DNA of 9,014 nucleotides from Chloroflexota bacterium (GTDB taxonomy: Bacteria; Chloroflexota; Anaerolineae; VGOG01). Of the stretch, positions 7,876 through 9,014 are shown in pieces. Below the pieces are notes generated by a model. The model did no database searches. It had not been told where the DNA came from and was given only the letters and a program-made list of their open reading frames with translations. Position numbers and translations under genes: made by a program. The stretch lies in assembly GCA_030615705.1 (NCBI GenBank), contig JAUWYT010000042.1, forward strand, positions 1 through 9,014. Reading direction: 5' to 3'. The stretch's first letter is position 1; each line of letters starts with the position of its first letter.

Positions 7876-7879
7876 TTAT

Positions 7880-7908
7880 ATTATAGCCGAAAATCTGTTC
7901 TGTGTCAA
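7880..7908 (-). promoter_or_regulatory. Sigma70-type promoter of the mutasome operon
   Basis: On the minus strand, TTGACA (7908-7903) and TATAAT (7885-7880) are both perfect consensus, separated by exactly 17 bp. The predicted +1 is near 7873, inside the LexA box, leaving a leader of about 28 nt before the imuA GTG. A consensus promoter under tight repression is typical of strongly induced SOS genes. Confidence 0.9.
7888..7902. promoter_or_regulatory. Possible second, degenerate LexA box in the promoter spacer
   Basis: CGAAAATCTGTTCTG contains GAAA-N4-GTTC, one base off GAAC-N4-GTTC, and lies between the -35 and -10 of the imuA promoter. Its position would suit an auxiliary operator. A single-mismatch half-site can easily arise by chance, so this is tentative. 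Confidence 0.3.
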
Positions 7909-7973
7909 GGGGGTACAGAGGCGAAACGAAAATTTTAAGGTTTGAAGGAACGGATCGAGGGGACAAACCACAA

Positions 7974-7999
7974 AACACTGCCAGCAAAATAGCAGTGTT
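7974..7999. repeat. 8-bp inverted repeat, 10-nt loop, upstream of imuA promoter
   Basis: AACACTGC (7974-7981) pairs perfectly with GCAGTGTT (7992-7999) across the loop CAGCAAAATA. On the minus strand it is followed by a short weak T-rich run (TTGTGGTTTG), so a poor terminator insulating the SOS promoter from readthrough is possible. It is not GC-rich, and no upstream minus-strand gene is visible. Confidence 0.4.
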
Positions 8000-8324
8000 C
8001 GGTATATTTTGAAGCTCAAAGCGCCTAGAGTCCGCTCTTCATCAATAGAGGGAATGTTATCCATTCAAACCGAAGGTGGAGGGATAGCTGGCACAGGCTC
8101 GAGCTTAATCGGCAAGGGATAAGTGCGGCTATGTGATAACTGATGGCTGAAACCAACCGGCTTCGCACATGGCGATAGCCAAACAGTATTGGAATATCTC
8201 CTTTCTCTTTCGTTGCGCTCAGTATAGCAGATTTCAGTCCACTACCCAGGTCAGGCGGCCAGCTTTGTCCAGAATCTGTCCCATCACGTGGTGACGATGT
8301 TCCTGGCCCAGAAATAATAGGCTA

Positions 8325-8353
8325 TTGTGGTTTGTGGGATTTTATAGTATAAT
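8325..8353 (+). promoter_or_regulatory. Possible promoter for the lipoprotein gene
   Basis: A perfect TATAAT at 8348-8353 follows a weak -35 TTGTGG (8325-8330, three of six consensus bases) at 17-bp spacing. Predicted +1 is near 8360, which would leave a leader of about 350 nt before the ATG at 8709. The surrounding AT-rich patch stands out from the GC-richer flanks. Confidence 0.45.
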
Positions 8354-8364
8354 TATGAATAGCA

Positions 8365-8385
8365 GTTTCCAACTTTGCTGGAAGC
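8365..8385 (+). other. Hairpin at the start of the putative leader
   Basis: GTTTCCA (8365-8371) can pair with TGGAAGC (8379-8385), seven pairs including one G-T wobble, around loop ACTTTGC. It falls at the very 5' end of the transcript predicted from the 8348 TATAAT box. It could stabilise a long leader. No riboswitch class was recognised. Confidence 0.3.
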
Positions 8386-8708
8386 CACGTTGATACCTTG
8401 GCTGTCGGCAAGGACTGTGATTCTGGAAACGACATCAGTAAGCATTGCCGGCAGTCTCCATCTCCAGACCACAAGGTTCAAATAGCTGAAGAGCCCGCTG
8501 TACAGAAAAGGATCACTGCTAGCTTACCCCAACTGAGCAAAACCAAAAAGAGATGGCCCGCCTGGTTGTGGACAACGAGAATTTTATAGCCTTTGCTTCG
8601 GCCGGTAAGGTAGGCGATAGGGTAAGCGCCCCATCTCCAGGAAGCCATCAGAGAGAGGTTCCCTGAGCGCTAGCCAACTATTTTGGAGAGCATCGAGGAG
8701 ACATCTAA

Positions 8709-9014
8709 ATGAGGAAACCATTATTGGCTTGTTTCTCGGTACTTCTGATTTTGGGCGTTGGCTGCAGACCTGCTGCCGAGATTCCCCCGACACCGACCGC
8801 TACACCTGGGCTGCCCACCTCAACTCCGACCCCAACCGAGATACTGCCCACTCGCACACCGAAACCGCCTACACCAACGCCGACCCATACCCCGAGCCCC
8901 ACTCCTGTACCCACTGCTACACCGAAACCGCCTACACCAACGCCAACCTATACCCCGGTCCCCACTCCTACTCCTGTGCCCACTGCCACACCGACACCAC
9001 TTCCACCAACACCG
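8709..9014 (+). CDS. Thr/Pro-rich repeat lipoprotein (3' end beyond window)
   Basis: The ATG at 8709 has a good ribosome site (GAGGAG at 8695-8700, 8-nt spacing), and the frame stays open for 102 codons to the window edge. The N-terminus MRKPLLACFSVLLILGVGC is a short basic plus hydrophobic signal ending in a lipobox-like LGVGC with Cys19 as the predicted lipidated residue, so the product is expected on the outer face of the membrane. From about residue 25 the sequence is almost only Thr and Pro with some Ala, Val, Lys and Ser: a flexible, possibly glycosylated linker. Such TP-rich stalks usually tether a downstream extracellular domain, but none is inside the window, so function cannot be assigned. 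The linker is built from a DNA tandem repeat. A Gly/Val-rich reverse-strand frame here is only the shadow of the repeat. Confidence 0.8.
   Translation, partial: MRKPLLACFSVLLILGVGCRPAAEIPPTPTATPGLPTSTPTPTEILPTRTPKPPTPTPTHTPSPTPVPTATPKPPTPTPTYTPVPTPTPVPTATPTPLPPTP
8856..9014 (+). repeat. Tandem repeat of 63-69 bp coding the Thr/Pro linker
   Basis: The phrase ACACCGAAACCGCCTACACC starts at 8856 and again at 8919 (period 63 bp, 21 codons). A third, diverged copy begins ACACCGACACC at 8988, after a 69-bp unit that contains an extra ACTCCT (Pro-Thr codon pair). The units encode TPKPPTPTPT, then H/Y-TP and S/V-PTPVPTA. All spacings are multiples of three, so copy-number change would keep the frame. 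Confidence 0.8.

Larger units (their letters stand above)
7876..8708. other. Gene-poor intergenic region between the divergent imuA and lipoprotein genes
   Basis: Apart from the imuA promoter and the sites listed separately, I find no convincing gene in about 0.83 kb. On the minus strand an open frame of about 98 codons (roughly 8026-8320) has no start codon near its beginning. On the + strand a TTG-started 63-codon frame at 8398-8589 and a 37-codon ATG frame at 8553 show no recognisable family. I recognised no tRNA, rRNA, RNase P RNA or tmRNA. The segment may hold regulatory sequence, a long 5' leader for the lipoprotein gene, or decayed coding sequence. Confidence 0.6.

Noticed and set aside
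8127..8180. GGCTAT...ATAGCC and GCTATGTG...CACATGGC pairings suggesting a structured RNA
   Set aside because: The pairings compete with each other, do not match any riboswitch core I know, and no promoter or gene on the same side supports them.
8026..8320. Open frame of about 98 codons on the minus strand
   Set aside because: No start codon near its beginning, rich in Ser, Leu and Arg without recognisable motifs. It may be chance or a decayed gene.
8415..8445. Sequence GTGATTCTGGAAACGACATC resembles the conserved 5' end of tmRNA (CTGATTCTGGATTCGAC)
   Set aside because: No tRNA-like 5' or 3' ends, no tag reading frame and no terminal CCA were found at a suitable distance.
8552..8562. GATGGCCCGCC, the same 11 bases as the target sequence at the imuA palindromic units (7199-7209), followed by a small GTTGT-GG-ACAAC palindrome
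   Set aside because: There is no second GGCCCGCC copy 30 bp away and no GTGNAATA core, so it is not a copy of the element. An 11-base match found by eye is weak.
8398..8589. 63-codon + strand frame in the intergenic region
   Set aside because: TTG start without a ribosome site, no recognisable family, and composition unlike the neighbouring genes.
8705..8914. Minus-strand Gly/Val-rich frame of 69 codons
   Set aside because: It is the reverse shadow of the Thr/Pro-coding repeat and has no ribosome site.

Overview
The window looks like a chromosomal segment of a moderately high-G+C bacterium, most likely a member of the Chloroflexota. Three things suggest this: a Gram-positive-type LexA box (GAAC-N4-GTTC) as reported for Dehalococcoides, a Thr-Pro-rich lipoprotein of the kind common in that phylum, and a RecA-like ImuA next to ImuB and DnaE2. 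The phylum call is inference from protein style and regulatory sites, not from a search.

Layout. Positions 1-2350 (+) hold the 3' nine-tenths of gyrA, cut by the left edge. Convergent to it, with only 34 bp between the stop codons, is a four-gene minus-strand operon that reads from right to left: imuA (RecA-like, 6988-7845), imuB (inactive Y-family polymerase, 5775-6998), a DUF6504-like 83-residue protein (5527-5778) and dnaE2/imuC (error-prone polymerase III alpha subunit, 2385-5519). The genes overlap or are separated by 7 bp. They are driven by a near-perfect sigma70 promoter (TTGACA-N17-TATAAT) with a LexA box over the expected transcription start. About 0.85 kb without a convincing gene follows (7876-8708). 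The right edge holds the start of a Thr/Pro-repeat lipoprotein gene on the + strand (8709 onward), with a possible promoter about 350 bp upstream.

How the genes work together. The cassette is an SOS-inducible mutasome for translesion synthesis. DnaE2 carries the catalytic aspartates. ImuB has lost its catalytic acids but keeps a consensus beta-clamp motif (QLDLF), so it probably acts as the clamp adaptor. ImuA is a RecA paralogue lacking the catalytic Glu, the DNA/ATP-coupling Gln and the C-terminal domain. The small protein resembles the C-terminal tail domain of longer ImuB proteins, here encoded as a separate subunit.

Most unusual observation. A short palindromic sequence (about 22 bp, core GTG-N-AATA-NN-TATT-N-CAC) sits in frame inside two of these genes. 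Each copy is flanked by 6-8 bp direct repeats and adds exactly 30 bp (10 codons). One copy is in dnaE2, at the junction before the conserved FPVPEGET segment. Two tandem copies are in imuA, exactly at the RecA DNA-binding loop L2. The pattern resembles Rickettsia palindromic elements, protein-coding micro-insertions, and may be an undescribed family in this lineage.
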